This document shows, one piece after another, positions 16,941 to 28,976 of a stretch of DNA of 64,000 nucleotides. The translations under genes were made by a program, and so were the position numbers. Positions within the stretch are counted from its first letter, which is position 1; each line of letters begins with the position of its first letter. This DNA comes from Corynebacterium doosanense CAU 212 = DSM 45436 (lineage in GTDB: Bacteria > Actinomycetota > Actinomycetes > Mycobacteriales > Mycobacteriaceae): NCBI RefSeq assembly GCF_000767055.1, contig NZ_CP006764.1, forward strand, positions 1,116,001 to 1,180,000, in the 5' to 3' direction. The notes under the pieces are model-generated. The model worked only from the letters and a program-made list of their open reading frames with translations, had not been told where the DNA came from and searched no databases.

Positions 16941-17573
16941 CTACCCGGACCACCGAGCTAAGGCGAACCTGCATTGCCTGCGCATCGTGGAGACATCGGC
17001 CTCCGGGAGCGCGAGCGCGTAGGAGGCGGCGACCCTGGCGACTCGCCGGGAGTACCAGCACCGCGCGCCGGCGTCGGGCGGCAGCCAGGCCGAGGGCAGC
17101 TGGTCGGACTTGTCCTGGTTGATCGCGCTCGCGGTGGCCACGAGGTTGGTGGGGTCGTTGGCGAAGCGGACGCGGGTGGCGTCGTCCCACGCGTAGGCGC
17201 CGAGGTCCCAGGCCGCGGACAGGGGGATGACGTGGTCGATCTCCACGTCGTCGGCGTTCATCGGGTGGCCGGTGTAGAGGTCGGGGGCGGAGCCGGCTGA
17301 ATGGCAGTCGCGGCCGTCGAAATGCGAGACCATGATGGCCTCGCGGGTGGTGCAGGCGCCGATGGAGCCCCAGCCGGGGCCGAACTCCTCGCGCTCGTAG
17401 CCCAGGACGCGGCGTCGCTGGGGCTGGGTGTCCACGTGTGCAAGGAGCGTCGATAAGCCGGGAAGGCCCTCCTCGCGCACCGGGGTGAGGGCGGGCAGGA
17501 CATGAAAGACGCCGGCCACCAGGGTGGCCAGCGTCAGTAGTGCGACGTAGACCTGCGCGGGATGAAGTCTCAC
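16941..17573 (-). CDS. Secreted HNH nuclease-like protein (DUF1524 type)
   Basis: Protein of 210 residues with an uncleaved or cleavable N-terminal hydrophobic segment (residues ~8-28), then an HNH/DUF1524-type domain. The key block is EIDHVIPLSAAWDLGA (about residues 111-126), followed by NDPTNLVATASAINQDKSD, which supplies the conserved Asn and the final metal-site region. Cysteines are present outside (CTTRE, RDCHSAG, RCWYSRR). This arrangement is common among exported actinobacterial nucleases; DNA or RNA as substrate is not determined. It starts 17 bp after the putP stop on the same strand, so it may be transcribed by read-through from putP. Confidence 0.85.
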   Translation of the reverse strand: MRLHPAQVYVALLTLATLVAGVFHVLPALTPVREEGLPGLSTLLAHVDTQPQRRRVLGYEREEFGPGWGSIGACTTREAIMVSHFDGRDCHSAGSAPDLYTGHPMNADDVEIDHVIPLSAAWDLGAYAWDDATRVRFANDPTNLVATASAINQDKSDQLPSAWLPPDAGARCWYSRRVARVAASYALALPEADVSTMRRQCRFALARWSG

Positions 17574-17590
17574 ACAGCCTTAGACGGGGC

Positions 17591-19162
17591 TCAGGCCTCG
17601 GCGGTTCCGATGCGCTGGGCCTCGGTGTGGAAGTCGACGTCCTCGTCGACCGAGGCGGCGTTGGAGAGACGGCGTGCCTTGTCGAACTCGATGCGCACGG
17701 CCTCCTCCGGCTCCTTGGTCATGAGCGAGACCACCACGAGCGCGACCAGGGCGGAGAGGAAGCCCGGGACCATCTCGTAGATGACATCGCCCAGGCCTGT
17801 GAGGTTCCAGACGGTGGAGACGACCGCGCCGGTGATCATGCCGGCCAGGGCGCCGGCGGTGGTGAGGCGCTTCCAGTACAGCGAGGTGAGCACGAGCGGG
17901 CCGAAGGCGGATCCGAAACCGGCCCAGGCGAAGGCAACGAGTCCGAGGATCGAGTCGTTCGGGTTGATCGACATGAGCAGCGCGAGGATGGCGACGCCCA
18001 GGACGGCGAAGCGCGAGAGCAGCAGCAGTGCCCGCTCGCTGGGGGCCTTACGGGCGAAGATGCGGTAGAGGTCCTCGATGAGGGAGGAGGAGACGACGAG
18101 CATCTGCGAGGACATGGTCGACATGATCGCGGCGAGCACGGCGGTGAGGATGATGCCGGCGAGCAGCGGGTGGAAGAGAATGCGGGTCATGTCGAGGAAG
18201 ATCGTCTCGAAGTTCTCCTGGTCCGTGATGGTGATGTCCGGGTTCTGCGCGAAGAAGGCCGTGGCGGCCATGGCCACGAAGACCGCGCCGATCATGGAGA
18301 GCACCATCCAGGAGATGCCCCAGAAGCGGCCCATGCGGGCGTCTTTGGGGGAGCGCAGCGCCAGGAAACGCACGATGACGTGCGGCTGGCCGAAGTACCC
18401 CAGGCCCCAGGCGAGGTTGCCCACGATGGCGGCGAAGGAGACACCGGCGATGAGGTTGAAGAACGTGGGGTTGCCGTCGGGGTGCGGGCCGTAGGCGTTG
18501 TCCAGCGGGAAGGAGAAGATGTCCATGGGATTGTCCAGGGAGATGATCGCCATGGTGGGCACGATGATCAGGGCGAAGAACATGAGCATGCCCTGGACGA
18601 CGTCGGTGTAGGAGACGGCGAGGAAGCCGCCGAAGAAGGTGTAGAGGATGGTCACGCCGGCGACGATGAGCATGCCGGTCATGTAGTTGCCCTCGAAGGT
18701 GGCCTCGAAGTAACGCCCGCCCGAGACCATGCCGGAGGCGACGTAGAAGGTGAAGAAGAAGATGATGATCACGGCGGCGACGATGCGCAGCGCGTGGGAC
18801 TTGTCCTTCAGACGGTTCTCGAAGAAGCTCGGGATGGTGATGGAGTTGCCGGCGATCTCCGAGTAGGAGCGCAGGCGGGGGGCGACCCACTTCCAGTTGG
18901 CCCAGGCACCGATGGTCAGGCCGATGGCGATCCACGCCTCGGCCAGGCCCACGACGAAGAGGGCGCCGGGCAGGCCCATGAGCAGCCAGCCCGACATGTC
19001 GGAGGCGCCGGCGGACAGTGCGGCGACGAACGGGGGGAGGCCGCGGTTGCCGAGGGAGAAGTCTTCATAACCGTCGGTCTTGCGGTAGCTCCACAAACCG
19101 ATGCCGAGCATGACGCCCAGGTACAAGACGATCGCAATGATGAACCACGTGGATTCCTGCAT
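17591..19162 (-). CDS. putP: Sodium/proline symporter
   Basis: Na+-coupled proline importer of the SSS family, 523 residues and about 13 membrane helices. Visible family blocks are GASDMSGWLLMGLPGA in TM2 (Na+/substrate site), the GGRYFEATFEGNYMTG loop, and LGYFGQPHVIVRFLALRSPKDAR, close to the PutP signature. ATG 19162 was chosen over the in-frame start at 19177 because GAAGGA sits 7 bases upstream. The gene opens a leftward series (putP, HNH protein, membrane protein). Its promoter must lie between 19163 and 19338, where a 13-bp palindrome is present. Order matches the C. glutamicum putP region as I recall it. Confidence 0.95.
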   Translation of the reverse strand: MQESTWFIIAIVLYLGVMLGIGLWSYRKTDGYEDFSLGNRGLPPFVAALSAGASDMSGWLLMGLPGALFVVGLAEAWIAIGLTIGAWANWKWVAPRLRSYSEIAGNSITIPSFFENRLKDKSHALRIVAAVIIIFFFTFYVASGMVSGGRYFEATFEGNYMTGMLIVAGVTILYTFFGGFLAVSYTDVVQGMLMFFALIIVPTMAIISLDNPMDIFSFPLDNAYGPHPDGNPTFFNLIAGVSFAAIVGNLAWGLGYFGQPHVIVRFLALRSPKDARMGRFWGISWMVLSMIGAVFVAMAATAFFAQNPDITITDQENFETIFLDMTRILFHPLLAGIILTAVLAAIMSTMSSQMLVVSSSLIEDLYRIFARKAPSERALLLLSRFAVLGVAILALLMSINPNDSILGLVAFAWAGFGSAFGPLVLTSLYWKRLTTAGALAGMITGAVVSTVWNLTGLGDVIYEMVPGFLSALVALVVVSLMTKEPEEAVRIEFDKARRLSNAASVDEDVDFHTEAQRIGTAEA

Positions 19163-19237
19163 GGAAAATTCCTTCAAGGAGACTAAGGAGAGAGATCGGA
19201 CAATTCAAACTGTGCTTATGGTACAGCTCACATTGAA

Positions 19238-19250
19238 AATGTTGAACATT
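19238..19250. promoter_or_regulatory. Palindrome between putP and the SNF2 gene
   Basis: AATGTT-G-AACATT is a perfect 6-bp inverted repeat with a single-base centre, 76-88 bp upstream of putP and ~90 bp upstream of the SNF2 gene. It could serve either gene. It does not match the GlxR consensus. Confidence 0.4.
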
Positions 19251-19338
19251 CCCGGGGGATAGTGCTTTTGTGCAGCCGCCCGACAGCTATCCACAGGCGG
19301 GCCGGGCGATTAACGCCGAGAATGGTAGAACTATCCCT

Positions 19339-22425
<3,087 letters not shown>

Positions 22426-22429
22426 CAAC

Positions 22430-23236
22430 ATGGCAGAGAAGAACCGCCCGAGCGAAGACAACGTCATCTACGCCAACTTCGGGGCCCGCACGCGGGTGTC
22501 CCGGGCGTCCGAGATCCCCGAGCGACCCCTGGCCGCCCGACTGTCCCCGGCGGCGCACCGGCTGTGGAACGCGGCTACGACGCGAACGGATCAGGGCAGG
22601 GTGACCCGCGGGCGCCAGTACGCGCAGGCCGGCAACGTCGTCGACCTCTCGGTGCGCAACGGCGCCGCCCACGGCCGCGTGGCCGGCTCGCAGAACGAGC
22701 CCTTCACCGTCTCCGTCATCCTCCCGTACCGCACCGCGGATGAGATCGGGGAGATCTCCGAGATCCTCGCGCGCACCACCAACGGCATGTCCCGCGCTCG
22801 GCTGGGGCGTATCGACGACCGCGTGCTCGACCTCATCTTCGGCGAGGCCCCCGACGACATCCGTTTCGGCTGCGACTGCCCCGACCCGCAGCTGATCTGC
22901 AAACACACCATCGCCGTGGTCGACCGGCTGGCCGCCAAGATCGACGCCGACCCCTCGCTCGCCTTCCAGCTGCGTGGCCTGACCCTGGACTCCCTGGAGA
23001 GCGCGGTGCTCGACCAGGCGCAGATCGTCTCGGCGGAGTCCACGGAGGACGGCAGCGACAAGTTCTGGAGCGGGCGGGAGCTGCCCGACCTGCCCCGGCC
23101 CAAGCTCGCCCCGGCGTTGGAGGATTCGGACCTGGACATCCTGCACAAGGCCATGCGGTCCATCTCCTTCACCAACATCGACCAGCTGCGGGCCGTGTCC
23201 GATATCGAAGACCTGTACGACCACCTGACCCGCTGA
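22430..23236 (+). CDS. SWIM zinc-finger protein
   Basis: Protein of 268 residues with a SWIM motif C-x-C-x6-C-x-H (C148, C150, C157, H159), a zinc site used for DNA or protein contact. The first ~50 residues are polar, then a beta-rich domain (GRVTRGRQYAQAGNVVDLSV) leads to the finger. The acidic C-terminal third is helical. SWIM proteins are commonly encoded next to SNF2 ATPases, and here the gene begins 4 bp after the SNF2 stop, so the two products probably act together. GAGAGGGAGAG upstream provides the ribosome site inside the SNF2 3' end. No enzymatic motif is visible. Confidence 0.9.
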   Translation: MAEKNRPSEDNVIYANFGARTRVSRASEIPERPLAARLSPAAHRLWNAATTRTDQGRVTRGRQYAQAGNVVDLSVRNGAAHGRVAGSQNEPFTVSVILPYRTADEIGEISEILARTTNGMSRARLGRIDDRVLDLIFGEAPDDIRFGCDCPDPQLICKHTIAVVDRLAAKIDADPSLAFQLRGLTLDSLESAVLDQAQIVSAESTEDGSDKFWSGRELPDLPRPKLAPALEDSDLDILHKAMRSISFTNIDQLRAVSDIEDLYDHLTR

Positions 23237-23276
23237 GCCGGGCGGGTGTCCGGGGCGTCTGATAGAAAGTGGAGCC

Positions 23277-24407
23277 ATGACACGAGTGCGATTCATCCAC
23301 ACCTCTGACCTGCAGATAGGCATGACCCGGTGGTTCCTCGGCCTGGACCAGCCCCTCTTCGACGACTCCCGCCTGGCCGCCATCCGGCGCCTGGGTGAGC
23401 TGGCCACCGAGACCGGTTCCGAGTTCATCGTCGTCGCCGGCGACGTGTTCGAACACAACTCCCTGAGCGAGCGGGTCATCGGCCGGGCGTTGGAGGCGCT
23501 GCGCGCCCTACCCGTGCCCGTGTACCTGCTCCCCGGCAACCATGACCCGCTCGTGGCGGACAACATCTTCCGCCGCACCGAGGGCGTCGAGGGTGTACAT
23601 GTGGTGACGTCGACGGAGCCCGTCCCGGTGTCCGAGGGTGTGGAGATCGTCGGCGCCCCGTGGCGCTCGAAGTTCCCCGTCGGCGACCTGGTGCGGGTGG
23701 CGCTCGAGCCGCTTGTGCCCACCGACGCGATCCGCATCGGGCTCGCGCACGGGCAGATCGAATCCCGCTCGAGTGACGCCGTCGCCGGGCTCATCGACCT
23801 GGCGTACGTGGAGGAGAAACTTGCCGTCGGCACCCTCGACTACCTCGCGATGGGGGACACCCACTCCACGGCGTCGCTGAGCAGCACCGGCAGGGTGTGG
23901 TTCTCCGGGGCGCCGGAGACCACCGACTTCGCGGAGCAGTCCGGGGGCGGGGAGAACGATTCCGGCAATGCGCTGGTGGTGACGGTGGTGAAGGAAGGCC
24001 TGACCAGCGAGGTGGAGGTGGAGAAACACTCCGTGGGCCAGTGGATGTTTGCCTCTCTGTCCGCGGATCTCTACTGCGCGGAGGATGTCGAGGACTTCCT
24101 CGCCCGCCTCGACGCCTACCCCGAGAAGGAACGCACGGTGATCAAGTACGCGCTGTCCGGCACCCTCACGCTCACCGACACGCAGAACCTCGAGCAGGGC
24201 ATCGACGCCCGCCGCCCCGTCTTCGCCGCACTCTACGAGCGTGAACGCCTCATGGATCTGCACCTCGAACCCGGCGACGACGAGATCGAACACCTCTCCG
24301 TCGGCGGGGTTGCCCAGGGTGCCCTGGCGGAGCTCTTCGACGACCCCGACGACCCCATCGCCCGCGACGCGGTGAACCTCATGTTCCGCCTGGCCAAGGA
24401 GTCCTGA
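23277..24407 (+). CDS. SbcD/Mre11-like metallophosphoesterase
   Basis: DNA-repair-type phosphoesterase of 376 residues. Motifs: SDLQIGM (D11; the usual DxH histidine is Gln13, as in many actinobacterial members), AGDVFEHN (~55-62), PGNHDPL (~87-93), HGQIES (~158-163) and MGDTHS (~186-191). A C-terminal capping region follows. It is paired with the ATPase gene 4 bp downstream, the classic SbcD-SbcC/Mre11-Rad50 arrangement. I recall the mycobacterial pair Rv1277-Rv1278 as having the same layout. ATG 23277 is 40 bp after the SWIM gene stop. Role inferred: nuclease partner of the SMC-like ATPase. Confidence 0.92.
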   Translation: MTRVRFIHTSDLQIGMTRWFLGLDQPLFDDSRLAAIRRLGELATETGSEFIVVAGDVFEHNSLSERVIGRALEALRALPVPVYLLPGNHDPLVADNIFRRTEGVEGVHVVTSTEPVPVSEGVEIVGAPWRSKFPVGDLVRVALEPLVPTDAIRIGLAHGQIESRSSDAVAGLIDLAYVEEKLAVGTLDYLAMGDTHSTASLSSTGRVWFSGAPETTDFAEQSGGGENDSGNALVVTVVKEGLTSEVEVEKHSVGQWMFASLSADLYCAEDVEDFLARLDAYPEKERTVIKYALSGTLTLTDTQNLEQGIDARRPVFAALYERERLMDLHLEPGDDEIEHLSVGGVAQGALAELFDDPDDPIARDAVNLMFRLAKES

Positions 24408-24411
24408 CACC

Positions 24412-27042
24412 ATGCGCATCCACTCACTGACCATCGACAACGTCCGGGCGATCGAGCACCTGGAGATCACGGGCCTGCCCGACACCGGCGTGGTCGTCGT
24501 GCACGGCGACAACGAGCAGGGAAAATCCACCATTCTGGATGCCCTGGACGCGGTCCTCAACCACCGGCACAGCTCCGGCAAGGGGGAGGTCAAGCAGCTC
24601 GCCCCGGTGCACCGCGACGAGGCGCCCGAGGTCACCGCGCGGTTGAGCGTGGGCCCGGTGGAGTTGACCATCCGCAAGCGCTGGCTGAAGAAGAAGTCGG
24701 CGGAGCTCACCGTCCACGCCCCGAGCCGGGGGAACTACACCGGCGCGGAGGCGGACCTCAAGCTGGAGGAGATCCTCGGCGAGCACCTGGACAAGAACCT
24801 GATAGAGGCTCTGTTCCTGCGCCAGGGCACTTTCGCTGAGGCAGTGAAGGCGGCCGGCATCCCCTCCCTGCAGCGTGCGCTGGCGGGGGAGCAGGGGGAG
24901 GAAGCCGTCGACGCGACCGAGGATGACGCGCTCATGGCCGCCGTGGAGAAGGAATACGGCCGTTTCTTCACCAACACCGGCAAGGAGAACAAGGCGCTGA
25001 TCAACTCGCGCCGGGACCGGGACAAGGCCGCCGAAGAACTGGCGGACGCCGAGAAGCAGCTTCGGGATCTGCAGTCCTACGTGGACCAGGTGGACCGCCT
25101 TGAGCAGTCCCGTGACGGAGACGTAGCGGACCTCCCGGCGGCCAGGGAGCAACTGGAAGAAGCCGAGGCGGCTCTCGTCGCAGCGCGCCAGGCGGAGTCG
25201 GGCGCTGCGGTCGTACGCGGGGAGGTCGAGCGGGTCAGGCAGGCGGTGACGGCGGCCCAGCGACAGCTCGCTGAGCGTTCCGAGCTCGAGGAGGAGGCAG
25301 CCGAGCTCTCCTCGGCCGAGGCCGCTCTGGCCACCCGCCTGACCCAGGCCAAGGAGAAGGCGGAGCAGCAGGCGGCGCAGGTGGCCACGCTCGGGAAGCT
25401 GTGGGAGGAGGCCAAGCAGCGCCGCGCAGCAGCCGTCGACAGTGTGAAGGCCGCCCGGAAGATGTTGGAGGTTCTGGAGAACGCTGCCGCCCGCGATGAG
25501 CTGGCCGGGGTCGTGGAGAAGCTGGACGCGCTCGATGAGAACATAGCCTCGGTGCGGGCGCGGGCGGCTGGTAAGCAGGTCACGGACCGGGATGTCCGTG
25601 CGGTAGAGCAGGCGGTGCAGGAGGTCGAGGTGGCCCGCCGCTTCCGCGACATGGCGGTGCCCCACCTGGAGCTGACCTCCGCTGGAGAAGCCACGGTCTC
25701 GGTCAACGGCGAACCGGCCACGGTCGGGCAGTCCCTGCGTGTGGACATGCGCGAGGGCACCGAGCTGACCATCGGCGAGGTGACGGCGACGTATCACGCC
25801 GGCAACTCGACGGACGCCTCCGCGGACGAGACGGTCGAGCGCGCCGAGGCTGCGCTCGCCGACCAGCTCGCCGAGCTGGGCTGTGCGGACCTGGATCAGG
25901 TGCGACAGCTGCGTGAGGAGGCCCGTTCGACCGAGCAGGGCATGGCCCGGCTGGTGGAACAGCGCACGGATCTGCTGGCCGGCCGCTCTGCGGACGACAT
26001 CCGCGCCCGCGCGGCCAACCTGGCCGAGCTGTTGCAGGACACCGACATCCCCGACAGCGATCTGAGTGCGGCCCGCGCCGAAGTCCTCGCAGCGGAGACT
26101 GCGCGGGACGACGCAGACCAGGAAGTGGACAAGGCCGAGGGCTCGTTGAGCACGTGGCGCGACGCGGGCGCCGAGCGTGACCTCGTTCGTGTGCAGGCCG
26201 ATCACGACAACACCGCAGAGCGTGCCGTCATCGTCGCCGGAAAGCTGGCCGCCCTGGAGGAGGGTCAGCCGAAGGAAGAGCTGACCGCCCAGCTCAAGGA
26301 GGCCGACGAGCAGCTGGCCACCGCCGAGGAGAAGTTGCGCGTCGCTGAGGTCGAGGTGGCGCAGGCCGACCCGTCAGGCAAGGAGGCCGCAGTCGACGCC
26401 ACCCTCGCCCGGGTGGACTCGCTCACCGCACGGATCAAGAAGGCCGAGGTCGAGCTGGCGCGTCTCGACGGGTACATCACCCAGGCAGCCGGCGCGGCCG
26501 AGCGAGTGGAGTTGGCACGATCGGACGACGAGGCGATGAGGCGCCAGCTCGCCAGCCTGGAACGCAAGGCCAACGCCGCCGCCCGGCTGCGGGAGGTCCT
26601 CCGCCGCCACCGCGACCAGGCCCGGGCCCGGTACGCCCAGCCGTTCGTGGATGAACTCACCAGCCTGGCCAAGACCGTGTTCGGCCCGGACGTCGCCTTC
26701 GACCTCACGGAAAACCTCACCATCCGTGACCGCACTGTCGGGGGAGCGACGGTGCCGCTCGCCTCGCTGTCGGGCGGCGCGAAAGAGCAGCTGGCCATCC
26801 TCACCCGATTCGCCATCGCCTCGTTGATCTCCGGTGAGGGTACTGGCCAGGTCGGGGTGCCGGTGATCGTCGATGACGCGCTGGGTTCCACGGATCCGCG
26901 GAGGCTGCAGCGGATGGGACAGCTGTTCAGTCAGATGGGCAAGGAAACCCAGGTCATTGTGCTGACGTGTTTCCCGCAGCGCTTCGACTGGGTCAATCCC
27001 AAGACGGAATACTCGATCACCCAGCTCAAGGGCGCGCGGTAG
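24412..27042 (+). CDS. SMC/SbcC-like ATPase with coiled coil and central beta domain
   Basis: Chromosome-repair-type ABC ATPase of 876 residues. Walker A GDNEQGKST is at 32-40. The signature LSGGAKEQLAIL (~786) and Walker B with D-loop, VIVDDALGSTD (~817-827), lie near the C-terminus. Between them are two long coiled-coil arms rich in Ala/Glu/Arg. At the apex, where Rad50/SbcC carries a CxxC zinc hook, there is no CxxC; instead a ~48-residue beta-rich segment (HLELTSAGEATVSVNG onward, ~418-465) is seen. Length equals that remembered for mycobacterial Rv1278 (875). It forms a pair with the preceding phosphoesterase. The role in end processing is inferred. Confidence 0.92.
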   Translation: MRIHSLTIDNVRAIEHLEITGLPDTGVVVVHGDNEQGKSTILDALDAVLNHRHSSGKGEVKQLAPVHRDEAPEVTARLSVGPVELTIRKRWLKKKSAELTVHAPSRGNYTGAEADLKLEEILGEHLDKNLIEALFLRQGTFAEAVKAAGIPSLQRALAGEQGEEAVDATEDDALMAAVEKEYGRFFTNTGKENKALINSRRDRDKAAEELADAEKQLRDLQSYVDQVDRLEQSRDGDVADLPAAREQLEEAEAALVAARQAESGAAVVRGEVERVRQAVTAAQRQLAERSELEEEAAELSSAEAALATRLTQAKEKAEQQAAQVATLGKLWEEAKQRRAAAVDSVKAARKMLEVLENAAARDELAGVVEKLDALDENIASVRARAAGKQVTDRDVRAVEQAVQEVEVARRFRDMAVPHLELTSAGEATVSVNGEPATVGQSLRVDMREGTELTIGEVTATYHAGNSTDASADETVERAEAALADQLAELGCADLDQVRQLREEARSTEQGMARLVEQRTDLLAGRSADDIRARAANLAELLQDTDIPDSDLSAARAEVLAAETARDDADQEVDKAEGSLSTWRDAGAERDLVRVQADHDNTAERAVIVAGKLAALEEGQPKEELTAQLKEADEQLATAEEKLRVAEVEVAQADPSGKEAAVDATLARVDSLTARIKKAEVELARLDGYITQAAGAAERVELARSDDEAMRRQLASLERKANAAARLREVLRRHRDQARARYAQPFVDELTSLAKTVFGPDVAFDLTENLTIRDRTVGGATVPLASLSGGAKEQLAILTRFAIASLISGEGTGQVGVPVIVDDALGSTDPRRLQRMGQLFSQMGKETQVIVLTCFPQRFDWVNPKTEYSITQLKGAR

Positions 27043-27123
27043 GGCGAAAGTAGGACAGCCCGGAAGGAGATCGGTACTTTCGGATGACAATTCGCCGTCC
27101 CGGGGACCCATAACGTCAGGAAC

Positions 27124-28299
27124 ATGACAACGCCAACACCACAGAAGTGGTTCACCCCAGTACAATCCATCCTCATGCTCGCAGCCAGTGTCCTTGCTGG
27201 TCTGGTGACCCTCGGGGCCACCCTCGAGTACGTCCTCGGCCCAGGCTTCGAGAACACCACCGTCGACCAGTACAGCCCGGAGGTCAACCGTTACCTCGCA
27301 TGGCAGATCAGCGGCGGGCTGATCGGGCTGATTCTCTACGCGGTCCAGGTCTTCCGCACCCGGCGGGACCGGGTCCAGGTGCTCGACTATCTCGTCATGG
27401 CCCTGGGATTCTCCTCCCTGATGATCGTTCCCTCGCTGCTCACCCTCGTCGGGGTGCTCTCCCGGCTGCGGTGGCGGGAGGCGGCCATTGCCCTCGTGCT
27501 GACGGTCGTGCCGACCGCGCTGGACTGGGCCCTGGATCCGTCCCTGGACGATCTGGGAGAAAACGCCCTCGCGTTGGTGGCCGTGCTGGCGGCCTGTGTA
27601 GCCTTGGGACTCTGGATCGGCCGCCGCCGCGAGCACCGGGAATCAGCTGCCGAGCGTCTGCGTAATGCCGAGAACAAGATCCACACCGTCCGTGCCGAGG
27701 AACGCGCTCGCATGGCCCGCGACCTGCACGATTCCCTGTCTCACCGGCTCTCCCTCATGTCCCTGCACGCTGGCGCGCTGGCGTACCGCGACGACCTGGC
27801 CGCCGCTGAGGTGACCAACGCCGCCAGCCTGCTGCAGGAGAGCGCCCGCCAGGCCAACGACGATCTGCGTTCCATCCTCCGGGTCCTGCGCGACGGCGAC
27901 GAACCCGGCGCAGACCCTGCACGCCCCGTAGGGGAGATCATCACAGAGGCCCGGCGGGCCGGAATCAGCGTGCTCATCGATGAGGAGTCCGAGACGCTGG
28001 CAGCCGAGGTGTCGAAGCAACCCACCCTCATCGCCCACACCATCAACCGGACGATCAGCGAAGGCCTGCTCAACGCCAGCAAACACGCCCCGGGCACGCA
28101 GGTGACGGTGCAATTGCGGGAGGTCGACGACGACATGGTGGTGACGGTGACCAACCCCGTCGACGACAGGGAGGCCGGCGAGGGGGCCCGCACCGGACTC
28201 ATCGGCCTGCGAGAGCGTGCGCGCGCCGCCGGCGGGCGCCTTGAGGTGGGCGTCGATACGCACTTCACCCTCGAGCTGGAGGTTCCGTGGACGAGGTGA
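27124..28299 (+). CDS. Sensor histidine kinase (NarL/DesK type)
   Basis: Membrane histidine kinase of 391 residues. Four to five hydrophobic helices occupy residues ~15-170 with no obvious extracytoplasmic sensor domain. The HisKA_3 dimerisation helix carries the phospho-accepting histidine in RMARDLHDSLSH (~His202). The ATPase domain has an N-box in EGLLNASKHAPG and a G-box in TGLIGLRERARAAGG. The 3' end overlaps the response-regulator gene by 13 bp, so they form one two-component system. TAACGT lies 8-13 bases before ATG 27124, so a very short leader is possible. The stimulus is unknown. Confidence 0.93.
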   Translation: MTTPTPQKWFTPVQSILMLAASVLAGLVTLGATLEYVLGPGFENTTVDQYSPEVNRYLAWQISGGLIGLILYAVQVFRTRRDRVQVLDYLVMALGFSSLMIVPSLLTLVGVLSRLRWREAAIALVLTVVPTALDWALDPSLDDLGENALALVAVLAACVALGLWIGRRREHRESAAERLRNAENKIHTVRAEERARMARDLHDSLSHRLSLMSLHAGALAYRDDLAAAEVTNAASLLQESARQANDDLRSILRVLRDGDEPGADPARPVGEIITEARRAGISVLIDEESETLAAEVSKQPTLIAHTINRTISEGLLNASKHAPGTQVTVQLREVDDDMVVTVTNPVDDREAGEGARTGLIGLRERARAAGGRLEVGVDTHFTLELEVPWTR

Positions 28300-28919
28300 T
28301 CAGGCTGGTCATCGCCGACGACGAGGCGCTGGTGCGCTCAGGGCTGCGACTGCTTCTCGACGGCACCCGGGGCATTCGCGTCGTCGGGGAAGCCGCGGAC
28401 GGAGCGGAGGCCGCGGAGAAAGCCCGGTCCCTGCGCGCCGATGTGGCGCTCATGGACCTGCGCATGCCCGGCACCAGCGGGATCGAGGGCGCTCTGCTGA
28501 TCGGCGGGGACTCGACCGTGCTCATGCTCACCTCCTTCGACTCTGAGGGCGACGTGGTGGCCGCGTTCGACGCCGGGGCCAAGGGCTTCCTGCTCAAGTC
28601 CGCCCCGCCCGAGCAGCTGGTGGACGCGGTGCTCACCGCAGCGCGCGGTCAGGCCGCGATGAGCGAGAAGGTGCTGGGCACCCTGGTCTCCATGGCGGGT
28701 AGGACCGTGGCCCGGGATCCGGGCTCGCCGGTGGGGACGCTGTCCGATCGGGAGTTCACTGTTGCCGCGCTCATCGCCGAGGGCCTGAGCAACGAGGAGA
28801 TCGCGGAGCGCATTTTTGTGGCGCTGCCGACGGTGAAGACTCTGGTGTCACGCATCATGAAGAAGCTTGGCGCCACCAACCGGGTGCAGGTCGCGGTCGC
28901 GTACCTCACCTCCGGGTAG
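28287..28919 (+). CDS. LuxR/NarL-type response regulator
   Basis: Two-component response regulator of 210 residues. The receiver domain has the acidic pocket D11/D12, phospho-acceptor D57 in VALMDLRMPG, and the conserved lysine in GFLLKS. The C-terminal LuxR helix-turn-helix contains LSDREFTVAALIAEGLSNEEIA and a recognition helix in LPTVKTLVSRIMKKLGA. The GTG start at 28287 lies inside the kinase gene (13-bp overlap), giving coupled translation. Targets cannot be named; the pair could control its own operon or unlinked genes. Confidence 0.94.
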   Translation: MDEVIRLVIADDEALVRSGLRLLLDGTRGIRVVGEAADGAEAAEKARSLRADVALMDLRMPGTSGIEGALLIGGDSTVLMLTSFDSEGDVVAAFDAGAKGFLLKSAPPEQLVDAVLTAARGQAAMSEKVLGTLVSMAGRTVARDPGSPVGTLSDREFTVAALIAEGLSNEEIAERIFVALPTVKTLVSRIMKKLGATNRVQVAVAYLTSG

Positions 28920-28921
28920 CA

Positions 28922-28959
28922 GAAAATCCCCTGACCCGCGCGAGGGCGGGGCAGGGGAT
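28922..28959 (-). terminator. Intrinsic terminator between convergent response regulator and yceI
   Basis: ATCCCCTG (28926-28933) pairs with CAGGGGAT (28952-28959), with an inner CCCGC/GCGGG helix. Reading leftward it is followed by TTTT, so it serves the yceI gene; it may also stop the rightward two-component transcript. Confidence 0.85.
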
Positions 28960-28976
28960 CGTCGAGAAGCGAAGGA

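Noticed and set aside
27061..27123. A firm promoter for the two-component system
   Set aside because: TAACGT near 27111 could be a -10, but no -35 lies at proper spacing; noted only in the gene entry.
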